Shown: positions 19,994-27,644 of the stretch, piece by piece
Numbering within the stretch: the first letter of the stretch is position 1
Layout: each line of letters begins with the position of its first letter
DNA from: Allomuricauda sp. TY007
GTDB taxonomy: Bacteria; Bacteroidota; Bacteroidia; Flavobacteriales; Flavobacteriaceae
Reading direction: 5' to 3'
Length of the DNA: 44,280 nucleotides
Assembly: GCF_010468565.1 (NCBI RefSeq)
Contig: NZ_WUEG01000013.1
Coordinates: 80,246-124,525 of the forward strand
Position numbers and translations under genes: made by a program
The notes under the pieces: generated by a model
The model's input: the letters and a program-made list of their open reading frames with translations, nothing else
Database searches by the model: none
Told to the model about the DNA's origin: nothing

Positions 19994-20686
19994 TTATTGA
20001 ACTGCTTTTGGATCTAATTGAATACTAGGACTCATGGTACTGGACAAGTAAATACTTTTCATGTACACACCTTTTGCAGCAGATGGCTTCATCTTCACCA
20101 AGGTATCAATCAATTCCCTAGCATTTCCTGCGATTTTGTCCGCAGAGAATGAAGCTTTTCCGATTGCAGCGTGTACAATACCAGTTTTGTCCACTTTAAA
20201 GTCTATTTTACCGGCCTTAACATCGGATACTGCCTTGGCCACATCCATAGTTACAGTTCCAGTCTTTGGATTGGGCATTAAACCTCTAGGCCCCAAAATT
20301 CTACCTAATGGCCCCAGTTTGCCCATAACGCTTGGCATGGTGATGATTACATCAACATCGGTCCAACCGCCTTTAATTTTCTCCAAATATTCGTCCAACC
20401 CTACAAAGTCAGCACCAGCTTCTTTAGCTTCTGCTTCTTTGTCTGGAGTCACCAATGCCAAAACTTTTACGTCTTTACCTGTTCCGTGAGGAAGGGTAAC
20501 AACGCCCCGCACCATCTGATTTGCTTTTCTTGGATCTACACCCAAACGAACAGCCAAATCAATGGAAGCGTCAAATTTTACATTGGTTATTTCTTTTACT
20601 AAAGCTGATGCCTCTTCCAAAGAATAGAGTTTGTTCTTATCTATTTTGGATTGGGCTTCTTTTTGCTTTTTAGTCAATCTTGCCAT
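19994..20686 (-). CDS. rplA: 50S ribosomal protein L1
   Basis: 230 aa, usual length. Seen: N-terminal [21 protein letters not shown] and the L1 signature region with [19 protein letters not shown]. Known: binds 23S rRNA at the L1 stalk and helps E-site tRNA release; in many bacteria it also represses its own operon. It sits 20 bp after rplK. The start at 20686 matches the family N-terminus. Confidence 0.99.
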   Translation of the reverse strand: MARLTKKQKEAQSKIDKNKLYSLEEASALVKEITNVKFDASIDLAVRLGVDPRKANQMVRGVVTLPHGTGKDVKVLALVTPDKEAEAKEAGADFVGLDEYLEKIKGGWTDVDVIITMPSVMGKLGPLGRILGPRGLMPNPKTGTVTMDVAKAVSDVKAGKIDFKVDKTGIVHAAIGKASFSADKIAGNARELIDTLVKMKPSAAKGVYMKSIYLSSTMSPSIQLDPKAVQ

Positions 20687-20706
20687 TTCTTAATTGCTTT
20701 AAGATT

Positions 20707-21144
20707 TTAAAAAGGTCTCTGTCCGGCTATTTTCAAGCCCATGGATCTTGCAGTACCCGCAACCATACTCATTGCAGATTCTACGGTAAAAGCATTAAGG
20801 TCTACCATTTTGTCCTCAGCGATTGCTTTTACTTGATCCCAGGTTACTGAACCGTTTTTAACCCTGTTAGGTTCGCCAGATCCTTTTTTAATCTTAGCTG
20901 CTTCCATCAATTGAACTGCCGCAGGTGGTGTTTTTACAACGAAATCGAAAGATTTGTCTTTGTAAACGGTGATAACAACAGGTAAAACCTTACCTTGTTT
21001 GTCCTGCGTACGAGCATTAAACTGCTTACAGAACTCCATGATGTTAACACCAGCAGCACCTAAGGCGGGTCCAACCGGTGGCGATGGGTTCGCAGCACCT
21101 CCCCTAACTTGTAATTTAACTACCTTATCTACTTCTTTTGCCAT
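20707..21144 (-). CDS. rplK: 50S ribosomal protein L11
   Basis: 145 aa. Seen: [22 protein letters not shown] with the conserved proline-rich N-terminal linker, and the rRNA-binding C-terminal domain ([24 protein letters not shown]). Known: part of the GTPase-associated centre and the target region of thiostrepton-type antibiotics. The prolines of [10 protein letters not shown] that contact thiostrepton are intact. First of the rplKA-rplJL-rpoBC series, 67 bp after nusG. Confidence 0.99.
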   Translation of the reverse strand: MAKEVDKVVKLQVRGGAANPSPPVGPALGAAGVNIMEFCKQFNARTQDKQGKVLPVVITVYKDKSFDFVVKTPPAAVQLMEAAKIKKGSGEPNRVKNGSVTWDQVKAIAEDKMVDLNAFTVESAMSMVAGTARSMGLKIAGQRPF

Positions 21145-21211
21145 TGTTTCTAATTAAATTTAAAGTGTGTCAATTGGAAGCAACACAGCTTTATATATGT
21201 AACAGCTCTTG

Positions 21212-21763
21212 TTATACTTTTTCAACTTGCATATAGCTTAGCTCCAATGGTGTCTTTCTTCCGAAAATCTTCACCATTACTTCCAGCTTACGCTTTTCTT
21301 CATTGATTTTTTCAACAGTTCCATTGAATCCATTGAAAGGTCCATCAATAACCTTAACCGTTTCACCCAACACGAATGGAATCGCAACGTTGTCTGTATT
21401 GACAGCCAACTCGTCCACTTTTCCTAGCATACGGTTCACTTCGGATTTTCTTAAAGGAATTGGATCACCACCCTTAACTTCGCCCAAGAAGCCAATTACA
21501 TTGGTGATGGAACGAATGATATGCACCATTTCTCCGCCAAGGTTAGCCTTTATCATGATATATCCTGGAAAGTAAACACGCTCTTTGTTGATTTTCTTTC
21601 CGTTCCTGATCTGAACAACTTTTTCGGTAGGCACCAGAACCTCTTCGAGATAATCGCCAAAACCTGCACGCTCTACCTCGCTTTCGATATAGCCTTTGAT
21701 CTTGTTCTCTTGACCACTGACCGCTCTAACTACATACCATTTTTTCTCCAGAACCTCAGACAT
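21212..21763 (-). CDS. nusG: Transcription termination/antitermination factor NusG
   Basis: 183 aa. N-terminal NGN domain (WYVVRAVSGQENKIKGYIE, ERVYFPGYIMI, 'VIGFLG') and C-terminal KOW domain (GETVKVIDGPFNGFNGTVEKI). Known: binds the RNA polymerase clamp, aids processivity and couples transcription to translation or to Rho. Stands 12 bp after secE, the usual pairing. No extra insertion (as found in some Bacteroides NusG paralogues such as UpxY) is present, so this is the housekeeping copy. Confidence 0.99.
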   Translation of the reverse strand: MSEVLEKKWYVVRAVSGQENKIKGYIESEVERAGFGDYLEEVLVPTEKVVQIRNGKKINKERVYFPGYIMIKANLGGEMVHIIRSITNVIGFLGEVKGGDPIPLRKSEVNRMLGKVDELAVNTDNVAIPFVLGETVKVIDGPFNGFNGTVEKINEEKRKLEVMVKIFGRKTPLELSYMQVEKV

Positions 21764-21775
21764 ATCAACCGACCT

Positions 21776-21964
21776 TTATCCTATTAATTTTTCAAAATAC
21801 AATGTGATCAAATTACTGAACAAGGAATCCACACCCCATGTTGCCAAGGCAAACAAGATAGAAAACACTGCAACGATTACCATAAGATTGGAAGCTTTAC
21901 TTCTCTCCAACCAAGTAACATTGTTCTTAAGCTCTTCGAATGATTCCTTTATGTAAGTGACCAT
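21776..21964 (-). CDS. secE: Preprotein translocase subunit SecE
   Basis: 62 aa with one central/C-terminal membrane helix (NLMVIVAVFSILFALATWGV) after the conserved amphipathic stretch SFEELKNNVTWLERSKA. Known: single-span SecE clamps SecY in the membrane. The size is typical for bacteria with the minimal form. Lies between the Trp tRNA and nusG, the usual order. Confidence 0.96.
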   Translation of the reverse strand: MVTYIKESFEELKNNVTWLERSKASNLMVIVAVFSILFALATWGVDSLFSNLITLYFEKLIG

Positions 21965-21983
21965 ATTTTTTGTATTTAACTTG

Positions 21984-22056
21984 CACGGGAGGAGAGACTC
22001 GAACTCCCGACACCTGGTTTTGGAGACCAGTGCTCTACCAACTGAGCTACACCCGT
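21984..22056 (-). tRNA. tRNA-Trp (anticodon CCA)
   Basis: 73 nt cloverleaf: anticodon loop CTCCAAA with CCA at 22021-22023, T-loop TTCGAGT with a GGGAG/CTCTC stem, D-arm TAGCTCAGTTGGTAGAGC. The 3' CCA is not encoded. The acceptor stem ACGGGTG/CTCCCGT has a T-T mismatch at position 6-67. It lies between tuf and secE. Confidence 0.96.
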
Positions 22057-22128
22057 TTATAATTACACTGAAAGGTATCCCGAGAAAATCGGAACACCCT
22101 TGAGTGCAATTTTATTATAAATTGAATC

Positions 22129-23316
22129 TTAATCTAGAATCTCAGTAACCTGACCGGCACCTACTGTTCTACCACCCTCACGGATAGCGAAACGTAGACC
22201 TACGCTACAAGCTACAGGCTGAATCAAATCCACGGTAATTGTCAAGTTATCACCTGGCATTACCATTTCAACACCGTCAGGCAAGTTAATGTTACCAGTA
22301 ACATCAGTAGTTCTCAAATAGAACTGAGGACGGTAGTTGTTATGGAATGGAGTGTGACGTCCACCTTCTTCTTTTTTCAAGATATAAACCTCAGCTTTGA
22401 ATTTAGCGTGTGGCTTAACAGAACCTGGCTTACAGATAACCATACCTCTTTTGATATCGGATTTCTCGATACCTCTCAAAAGAAGACCTACGTTATCACC
22501 AGCTTCTCCTCTATCCAAAATCTTACGGAACATCTCAACCCCCGTGATAGTGGAAGTCAATTTCTCAGCACCCATACCGATGATATCAACAGGGTCACCT
22601 GTATTGGCAACACCAGTTTCGATACGACCAGTGGCAACAGTACCCCTACCTGTAATGGTAAACACATCTTCGATTGGCATAAGGAAGTCTTTATCAACTT
22701 CACGCTCTGGCTCCTCGATCCACTCATCAACAGCTTTCATCAACTCCATAACCGTGTCAACCCACTTTTGCTCACCGTTCAAAGCACCAAGTGCAGAACC
22801 AGCAATAACAGGACCATTGTCACCATCGTACTCGTAGAAAGAAAGCAATTCTCTAACCTCCATTTCAACAAGCTCCAAGAGCTCTTCATCATCCACCATG
22901 TCAACTTTGTTCAAGAAAACAACGATACGTGGAATACCTACCTGACGTCCCAAAAGGATGTGCTCACGAGTTTGTGGCATAGGACCATCTGTCGCAGCAA
23001 CAACCAAAATAGCACCGTCCATTTGAGCAGCACCAGTAACCATGTTCTTTACGTAATCCGCGTGACCAGGACAGTCAACGTGTGCGTAGTGACGGTTTTC
23101 TGTTTGGTACTCAACGTGTGAAGTGTTGATTGTAATACCTCTTTCTTTTTCTTCAGGAGCGTTGTCAATAGAATCAAAGCTTCTTGTTTCAGACAAACCT
23201 GCGTTGGCCAATACAGTGGTAATAGCAGCGGTCAATGTAGTTTTACCGTGATCCACGTGTCCAATGGTACCAATATTTAAGTGCGGTTTGGAACGATCAA
23301 AAGTTTCCTTTGCCAT
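22129..23316 (-). CDS. tuf: Elongation factor Tu
   Basis: 395 aa, full length. GTPase motifs GHVDHGKTT (G1), [11 protein letters not shown] (switch I), DCPGHADY (G3), NKVDM (G4) and GSALG (G5) are intact, followed by the two beta-barrel domains ([20 protein letters not shown]; the C-terminal '[19 protein letters not shown]'). Known: delivers aminoacyl-tRNA to the ribosome. The histidine of DCPGHAD needed for GTP hydrolysis is present. It is flanked by tRNA genes on both sides and probably cotranscribed with them. Confidence 0.99.
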   Translation of the reverse strand: MAKETFDRSKPHLNIGTIGHVDHGKTTLTAAITTVLANAGLSETRSFDSIDNAPEEKERGITINTSHVEYQTENRHYAHVDCPGHADYVKNMVTGAAQMDGAILVVAATDGPMPQTREHILLGRQVGIPRIVVFLNKVDMVDDEELLELVEMEVRELLSFYEYDGDNGPVIAGSALGALNGEQKWVDTVMELMKAVDEWIEEPEREVDKDFLMPIEDVFTITGRGTVATGRIETGVANTGDPVDIIGMGAEKLTSTITGVEMFRKILDRGEAGDNVGLLLRGIEKSDIKRGMVICKPGSVKPHAKFKAEVYILKKEEGGRHTPFHNNYRPQFYLRTTDVTGNINLPDGVEMVMPGDNLTITVDLIQPVACSVGLRFAIREGGRTVGAGQVTEILD

Positions 23317-23364
23317 TTTAAATAATTTTAATCTTAGTTTATATTAGTGTACAAATCGTTTTTG

Positions 23365-23436
23365 AGCCAATGACGGGATTTGAACCCGTGACCTCTTCCT
23401 TACCAAGGAAACGCTCTACCCCTGAGCTACACCGGC
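23365..23436 (-). tRNA. tRNA-Thr (anticodon GGT)
   Basis: 72 nt. Acceptor GCCGGTG/CATTGGC (two G-T pairs), anticodon loop TTGGTAA giving GGT, T-arm ACGGG-TTCAAAT-CCCGT. No encoded CCA. Last of four tRNAs before tuf. Confidence 0.95.
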
Positions 23437-23525
23437 CTATGGGTTATCAGGTTTAGAGTTTAAAGTTACAAGTCTAGCTCGTCAAAACTTCAACCTTCGT
23501 CTTGAAACCAAAGTTTCAAGTTTAG

Positions 23526-23598
23526 AGCGGGAGACCGGGTTCGAACCGGCGACATTCAGCTTGGAAGGCTGACGCTCTACCAACTGAGCTACTCCCGC
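23526..23598 (-). tRNA. tRNA-Gly (anticodon TCC)
   Basis: 73 nt. Perfect acceptor GCGGGAG/CTCCCGC, anticodon loop CTTCCAA giving TCC, T-loop TTCGAAC. No encoded CCA. Confidence 0.96.
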
Positions 23599-23677
23599 AT
23601 TTTTTCTGGACTTTCATCCAAAGATTCCAATATTTCAAAAAACCTTATTTCCCAGCTGTTCCGACGAACAACTTTTG

Positions 23678-23760
23678 TGGGGGGAGCAGGATTCGAACCT
23701 GCGAAGGTAAAAACCAACAGATTTACAGTCTGTCCTCGTTGGCCGCTTGAGTATCCCCCC
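23678..23760 (-). tRNA. tRNA-Tyr (anticodon GTA)
   Basis: 83 nt class II tRNA with a long variable arm. Acceptor GGGGGGA/TCCCCCC, anticodon loop CTGTAAA giving GTA, T-arm GCAGG-TTCGAAT-CCTGC, discriminator A. No encoded CCA. Confidence 0.96.
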
Positions 23761-23783
23761 GCCTTAATTTTCAGTAACTTACG

Positions 23784-23857
23784 AGCCGATAGAGGGACTC
23801 GAACCCACGACCTGCTGATTACAAATCAGCTGCTCTAGCCAGCTGAGCTATATCGGC
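23784..23857 (-). tRNA. tRNA-Thr (anticodon TGT)
   Basis: 74 nt. Acceptor GCCGATA/TATCGGC, anticodon loop TTTGTAA giving TGT, T-loop TTCGAGT. No encoded CCA. First gene of the tRNA-tuf transcription unit and closest to its promoter. Confidence 0.96.
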
Positions 23858-23879
23858 ATTTCACCGCTTTTTACTCACT

Positions 23880-23905
23880 AAAAAAGCCCGCTATTTCTAA
23901 CGGAC
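23880..23905 (-). terminator. Terminator of hpf overlapping the tRNA-tuf transcription start
   Basis: On the minus strand GTCCGTT pairs with AGCGGGC (7 bp with two G-U pairs) around AGAAAT, followed by six T. It is positioned to stop transcripts coming from hpf. The tRNA promoter at 23908-23937 should start RNA inside the 5' arm of this stem. Confidence 0.65.
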
Positions 23906-23907
23906 TG

Positions 23908-23937
23908 CAAATGTATATATTTATATTTTAATTCAAA
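23908..23937 (-). promoter_or_regulatory. Promoter of the tRNA-tuf cluster
   Basis: On the minus strand TTTG (23934-23937), an 18-bp spacer and TACATTTG (23908-23915) match the Bacteroidota -33/-7 consensus TTTG-N18-20-TAnnTTTG. Transcription should begin at about 23901-23904, some 45 nt before the first tRNA. Confidence 0.72.
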
Positions 23938-23958
23938 ATAAATTTTGAAAAATTTTCA

Positions 23959-24261
23959 TCACGCTTTCGCCCTCAGTTTTTCCTTCTTTTTTACCAACTG
24001 TCTTTCCAAGGAACTACAGGCCGAATCCACAGCCTCTTCAAACGACTTACATTGTTTTTTTACCATGAATTTGTCCCGAGGGACAAACACCATGATTTCC
24101 ACGATCTTATTTTCTTTAGCACTTGTGTTTTCAACTTTTAAATATACATCCGATTCAATGACCTTGTCATAGAACAATTCCATCTTGTCCATCCGTTTTT
24201 GGACAAAATCGAGGAGTTTACCATCAGCTGCAAAATTTACCGATTGTGCGTTTACTTTCAT
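23959..24261 (-). CDS. hpf: Ribosome hibernation promoting factor, short form (HPF/RaiA family)
   Basis: 100 aa with the HPF beta-alpha-beta core (MKVNAQSVNFAADGKLLDFVQKRMDKME, DVYLKVENTSAKENKIVEI, SFEEAVDSACSSLERQLVKKKEKLR, quoted in part). There is no C-terminal dimerisation domain, so it is the short type. Known: short HPF binds the decoding centre of idle ribosomes. It follows xerC by 54 bp and precedes the tRNA-tuf unit, an order common in Bacteroidota. Whether it forms 100S dimers depends on a partner not present in this window. Confidence 0.94.
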   Translation of the reverse strand: MKVNAQSVNFAADGKLLDFVQKRMDKMELFYDKVIESDVYLKVENTSAKENKIVEIMVFVPRDKFMVKKQCKSFEEAVDSACSSLERQLVKKKEKLRAKA

Positions 24262-24278
24262 AAGACGAAGTTTTTAGT

Positions 24279-24293
24279 ACTGTCCTGGACAGT
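24279..24293. promoter_or_regulatory. Perfect 7-1-7 inverted repeat between xerC and hpf
   Basis: ACTGTCC-T-GGACAGT is a perfect dyad 18 bp upstream of the hpf start codon. It lacks a T-run and so does not look like a terminator. It could be an operator or an mRNA hairpin controlling hpf translation. No regulator is identified. Confidence 0.35.
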
Positions 24294-24315
24294 GAAGTTA
24301 AACAATACAAGAATT

Positions 24316-25206
24316 TTATTTCTTGTTTCTTGGATGGGCCTTTTGGTGTGCTTTTTTTAGCTCGGCAATACTGTTATGTGTGTACACTTGCGTAGATGCC
24401 AAACTGGAATGACCCAATAATTCCTTTACGGAATTTAAATCCGCCCCCCTATTGAGCAAGTGTGTTGCAAAGGTGTGTCTGAGTATATGCGGACTCTTTT
24501 TCACCTTGGGGGACACCAAACTAAAATACTTATTTATGGTACGATAAACAAGTGTTTCATAAATTTTAAGACCTTCTTTTGTTAACAGCAAATATGTGGA
24601 ATCCGATGCGTTTTCAAGTTCGGAGCGCTTGGTCAAATAGTTTTTTATCTGCTCTGTGGTAGATGGTAACAAGGGAAGAATACGTTCTTTGTTCCTTTTG
24701 CCCAAAACTTTTAATGTATGGTTGAACAGGTTTACATCCGTCACCTTTAAATTTACCAATTCGGCCCTTCGCATGCCCGTGGTGTACAAAAGTTCTATAA
24801 TGAGTTTATCGCGCTCCCCTTCAAAATCTTCATCAAAAGGAATTTTGGACAGAATAGTTTCCATCTCCGTTTCAGAAAATGGAACCTCTATTTTTTTGCT
24901 GGTTTTAAGCGCCCTATGTTTCACCAATGGTGAAATGGCTATATCACCAGTCTTCAATAAAAATTTATAATAAGCCTGTAGAGAAGATATTTTTCTGTTG
25001 ATGGTTCTGTTTGAAATTCCATGGTCGGACAAGTGGACGATCCAATTTCGAATCAATGGATAAGAGACGTTTTCCAGATTGGACTCCCCATGATGCTCCC
25101 TGCAGAAACCGGAGAAGGCATCAATATCCTTTTCATACGCTTTTACAGTATGCTCGGAGTAATTTTTCTCCAACCTTAAATAAGATGTAAAAGCTGATAC
25201 GGACAT
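24316..25206 (-). CDS. xerC: Tyrosine recombinase XerC
   Basis: 296 aa. N-terminal SAM-like core-binding domain (about 1-90, 'YLRLEKNYSEHTVKAYEKDI') and C-terminal catalytic domain with R146 (YTTGMRRAEL), K170 region (LGKRNKERILPL), H240-x-x-R243 (HILRHTFATHLL), H266 (LLGHSSL) and the nucleophile Y275 (STQVYTH). Known: with XerD it resolves chromosome dimers at dif. Housekeeping context (rpsU-xerC-hpf) argues against a phage or integron integrase. The start codon lies only 5 bp from a -7 promoter motif, so its mRNA may be leaderless. Confidence 0.96.
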   Translation of the reverse strand: MSVSAFTSYLRLEKNYSEHTVKAYEKDIDAFSGFCREHHGESNLENVSYPLIRNWIVHLSDHGISNRTINRKISSLQAYYKFLLKTGDIAISPLVKHRALKTSKKIEVPFSETEMETILSKIPFDEDFEGERDKLIIELLYTTGMRRAELVNLKVTDVNLFNHTLKVLGKRNKERILPLLPSTTEQIKNYLTKRSELENASDSTYLLLTKEGLKIYETLVYRTINKYFSLVSPKVKKSPHILRHTFATHLLNRGADLNSVKELLGHSSLASTQVYTHNSIAELKKAHQKAHPRNKK

Positions 25207-25210
25207 ATAT

Positions 25211-25218
25211 CAAAGGTA
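25211..25218 (-). promoter_or_regulatory. xerC: -7 box (TACCTTTG) immediately upstream of xerC
   Basis: TACCTTTG fits TAnnTTTG and lies 5 bp before the xerC start codon, after the rpsU terminator. The expected start point coincides with the ATG, implying a leaderless transcript. The -33 region is weak (TTTTAG rather than TTTG). Confidence 0.42.
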
Positions 25219-25245
25219 GCGATTACGATTAGTCTATATCTAAAA

Positions 25246-25278
25246 CGAAAAATCCCGTTCCAATATTGGAACGGGATT
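25246..25278 (-). terminator. Terminator of rpsU
   Basis: AATCCCGTTCCAA pairs perfectly with TTGGAACGGGATT around a 2-nt turn and is followed on the minus strand by a T-run, about 25 bp after the rpsU stop codon. Confidence 0.88.
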
Positions 25279-25303
25279 CATATATTTTGTTAAAGCGATA
25301 GCC

Positions 25304-25498
25304 CTATACTTCTTCTTGGTCCCTAAGACCTTGAATGTACTGTGCTTTTTGAATTTGCGCTCTACGCTCTACAGATGGTTTGGTAAACTGTTGTCTTGAT
25401 CTTAACTGACGCATGGTACCTGTTCTGTCGAACTTACGTTTGAAACGCTTTAAAGCTCTATCGATGTTTTCTCCTTCTTTTACTGGTATAATTAACAT
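25304..25498 (-). CDS. rpsU: 30S ribosomal protein S21
   Basis: 64 aa, starting MLIIPVKEGENIDRALKRFKRK, with the basic RRQQFTKPSVERR region typical of bS21. Known: in Flavobacteriia bS21, with bS6 and bS18, holds the 3' tail of 16S rRNA and hides the anti-Shine-Dalgarno sequence; rpsU itself keeps a strong Shine-Dalgarno and is thought to be translated preferentially by ribosomes lacking bS21. Its mRNA here has exactly such a site (25507-25515). It has its own promoter motif and terminator, so is likely monocistronic and autoregulated. Confidence 0.98.
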   Translation of the reverse strand: MLIIPVKEGENIDRALKRFKRKFDRTGTMRQLRSRQQFTKPSVERRAQIQKAQYIQGLRDQEEV

Positions 25499-25506
25499 GG
25501 GCTACA

Positions 25507-25515
25507 ACCTCCTTT
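25507..25515 (-). promoter_or_regulatory. rpsU: Unusually strong Shine-Dalgarno sequence of rpsU
   Basis: AAAGGAGGT lies 8 nt before the ATG and is complementary over 9 nt to the anti-Shine-Dalgarno ACCTCCTTT. Genes around it have A-rich leaders without such a site. It is therefore the exception expected for S21 autoregulation in this group. Confidence 0.9.
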
Positions 25516-25533
25516 CTTTAAAATTTTGGTCTG

Positions 25534-25541
25534 CAAATATA
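25534..25541 (-). promoter_or_regulatory. rpsU: -7 box (TATATTTG) for rpsU
   Basis: TATATTTG matches TAnnTTTG on the minus strand, about 36 bp before the start codon. The -33 element is unclear (TTTC at 18 bp). Transcription would start near 25529 and include the Shine-Dalgarno sequence. Confidence 0.55.
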
Positions 25542-25590
25542 CAAATGATATTCAATGGGTAAAGAAATATTTTGCTTTTTTAAAGGCAAT

Positions 25591-26760
25591 CTATACAATT
25601 GTCTTTTTGTATTCCTTTTTATCCACAATGATTTTAGCCAAAATCTCCTTTAGAATTTCTGAAGTACCACCACCAATGGGACCCAACCTACTATCTCGGC
25701 TCAAACGTGCCATAGGGTAATCTTCAATATAACCGTAGCCGCCCAAAAATTGAAGACAGTTGTAAATCACCTCATCGGCCATTTTGGTGGACTTTAATTT
25801 GGAAATAGTGGCTTCTTTAACAACATACGCACCTTTTTCCATTTGTGCCACTGTGGCATAATTGAATTGTTTGCACACCAACATATCCGAATACAGGTCC
25901 ACCAGCCTATGCCGCAAAGCCTGAAACTGGTCTATGGTTTTGCCAAACGCTTCGCGCTCTGACATATATTGCAATGCATAGTCCAAGGCAAACTCGGCCC
26001 GTGCATGCGCATTGATACCCATTACCAACCGCTCCAAGGAAAAGGCTTCCATAATATAACCAAAGCCTTCGTTCTCCTTACCCAACAAATTGGAAGCGGG
26101 AACCTCCACATTATCAAAGGCCAATTCTGCAGTGTCGGAAGCACGCCACCCCAACTTGTTGAGCTTGCTGGCGGTGACACCCTTCGCATTCCTATCCACA
26201 ACAAACATACTGATGCCCTTGTGGCCAGCATCCTTGTCCGTTTTGGCTGCAAGTACAATGTAGTCTCCGTAAACCCCGTTGGTAATAAATGTTTTAGAGC
26301 CGTTTACAATATATATATCGCCCTTCTTTTCAGCAGTGGTTCGCATAGCGGCCACATCACTCCCGCCAAAAGGCTCCGAAACCCCCAAACAACCAATTTT
26401 ATCACCGAGCACACTGGGTTCTAGATAAGCTTTCTTTTGCTCATGGTCTGCCAGTTTGTTCAAATAGGTCATGGCCAAGTATTGATGCGCCCACATAGCA
26501 GCGGCAAAACCACCCGAATTGATCTTTTGTAGTTCTTCCAGAAAAATAGTGGTATAAAACAGGTCTAGGTCCAAACCCGAATAAGCCTCGGAGGTCATAA
26601 GCCCAAAAAAGCCCATCTCCCCAAACTTGTTCCAAATAGCCCTATCAATCTTTCCAGTGTCCTCCCATTCTTCAATGTGGGGAACAACTTCTTTTTGCAA
26701 AAAATCTTTTAAACTCTCCCGGAACAAATTATGCTCTTCCGTGAAGTACATATCGATCAT
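25591..26760 (-). CDS. Acyl-CoA dehydrogenase family protein with LCAD/IVD-type catalytic Glu
   Basis: 389 aa. Seen: N-terminal helical domain, the FAD-contact motif GCLGVSEPFGGSDVAAMRTTA, the beta domain (GSKTFITNGVYGDYIVLAAKT) and the C-terminal helical domain ending with QFLGGYGYIEDYPMARLSRDSRL and PIGGGTSEILKEI. In medium- and short-chain enzymes the catalytic base is the Glu of YEGTSE; here that position is Gly (IGGGTSE). A Glu is instead found at E243 in SLERLVMGINA, the position used by long-chain and isovaleryl-CoA dehydrogenases. Inferred: an active FAD enzyme oxidising long or branched acyl-CoA. Substrate cannot be fixed. It starts 10 bp after the comEA-like gene ends, suggesting cotranscription. 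Confidence 0.93.
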   Translation of the reverse strand: MIDMYFTEEHNLFRESLKDFLQKEVVPHIEEWEDTGKIDRAIWNKFGEMGFFGLMTSEAYSGLDLDLFYTTIFLEELQKINSGGFAAAMWAHQYLAMTYLNKLADHEQKKAYLEPSVLGDKIGCLGVSEPFGGSDVAAMRTTAEKKGDIYIVNGSKTFITNGVYGDYIVLAAKTDKDAGHKGISMFVVDRNAKGVTASKLNKLGWRASDTAELAFDNVEVPASNLLGKENEGFGYIMEAFSLERLVMGINAHARAEFALDYALQYMSEREAFGKTIDQFQALRHRLVDLYSDMLVCKQFNYATVAQMEKGAYVVKEATISKLKSTKMADEVIYNCLQFLGGYGYIEDYPMARLSRDSRLGPIGGGTSEILKEILAKIIVDKKEYKKTIV

Positions 26761-26770
26761 ACCACCTTAT

Positions 26771-27625
26771 TTATAAGGACAAATATAAGGCTATTCTATC
26801 TAGTTTTCCCGTAGGAAATTTATTGACTTTACTCAATTCTTGAAATGATTGATAAGCACCATTCTTATCTCGATATGCAACAATATCAAAAGCCAATGAC
26901 CTACTGATATAAACCAATTGCGATAGCTCCGCTGCACTAGCTTTATTAATATTGATTTTTTGTATCGAAGGCACCTCCAACACTTGGAACCTAAGCAAAG
27001 CTTTGTCCGCAACTTCAGGCTTTAAACCATAAACATCGTACAACTGTTCGTTTACCAAGAACCCCCCTAACCTGTCCCGAAATTTTATGATTCTTTCCGA
27101 TAGTGTTTCCCCAATACCATAAATTGATTCTAAATCTTCCGTCGTTGCAGTATTCAAATCTTGGAGCTTTACTGCTGCCGGTTGTTTTGATGGGGCCTTT
27201 TTCATGGATTGATGTTTTGTAACCCAATCTGGAAACTTAAAATATGGTGAGAGTACATTTAACAAGGAATCAGAAACTTGGGTAACGGTTTGAAACTCCT
27301 TGGCCGAATTCACGAACTTGCCATCTTCACGAAAAGCAAACAATCTGTCCAATTCCAAAGTGGACAATCCCAAAGTGTACCCTTTATAATCTGTAATATA
27401 ATTGGGATTGAAGGGAAAAATTTTTATGGATGCTTCAAACTGATGGTTTTTAAGACTATCCACCTTGCTTTGCTCCCCTGTATCGAGAGTAAAATTGCTT
27501 TCCCGTTGAGATGGGTTTGCTTTCACGTAATAATACCCTCCTTGAAGCACAATCGTTATCAACAATAAAAAGAAAATCCCACTCCGTTCTTGTTTATTGA
27601 ACCTGAAGTGGGATTGTTTTCTCAT
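26771..27625 (-). CDS. ComEA-like helix-hairpin-helix DNA-binding protein, membrane anchored
   Basis: 284 aa. One N-terminal membrane helix (about 15-34, GIFFLLLITIVLQGGYYYV) anchors an otherwise soluble protein. Three helix-hairpin-helix modules follow: about 95-130 (GLSTLELDRLFAFREDGKFV), 157-205 (LNTATTEDLESIYGIGETLS) and 223-280 (ININKASAAELSQLVYISRS), the last two with the L/INTA or INKASAAEL entry motif of ComEA domains. Known: ComEA binds incoming DNA in the periplasm during transformation. In Bacteroidota related proteins are widespread and mostly uncharacterised. No other competence gene lies nearby, so the role is tentative. Confidence 0.85.
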   Translation of the reverse strand: MRKQSHFRFNKQERSGIFFLLLITIVLQGGYYYVKANPSQRESNFTLDTGEQSKVDSLKNHQFEASIKIFPFNPNYITDYKGYTLGLSTLELDRLFAFREDGKFVNSAKEFQTVTQVSDSLLNVLSPYFKFPDWVTKHQSMKKAPSKQPAAVKLQDLNTATTEDLESIYGIGETLSERIIKFRDRLGGFLVNEQLYDVYGLKPEVADKALLRFQVLEVPSIQKININKASAAELSQLVYISRSLAFDIVAYRDKNGAYQSFQELSKVNKFPTGKLDRIALYLSL

Positions 27626-27644
27626 AATATGTTTATGCTAAAAC

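Noticed and set aside
22342..23121. 259-codon plus-strand frame opposite tuf
   Set aside because: Antisense to the highly conserved, codon-biased EF-Tu gene; long antisense frames are common there and no domain is recognisable.
24316..25206. XerC-like recombinase as integrase of a mobile island next to tRNA genes
   Set aside because: Housekeeping order rpsU-xerC-hpf-tRNA-tuf, no attachment-site repeats at the tRNA ends and no accessory genes.
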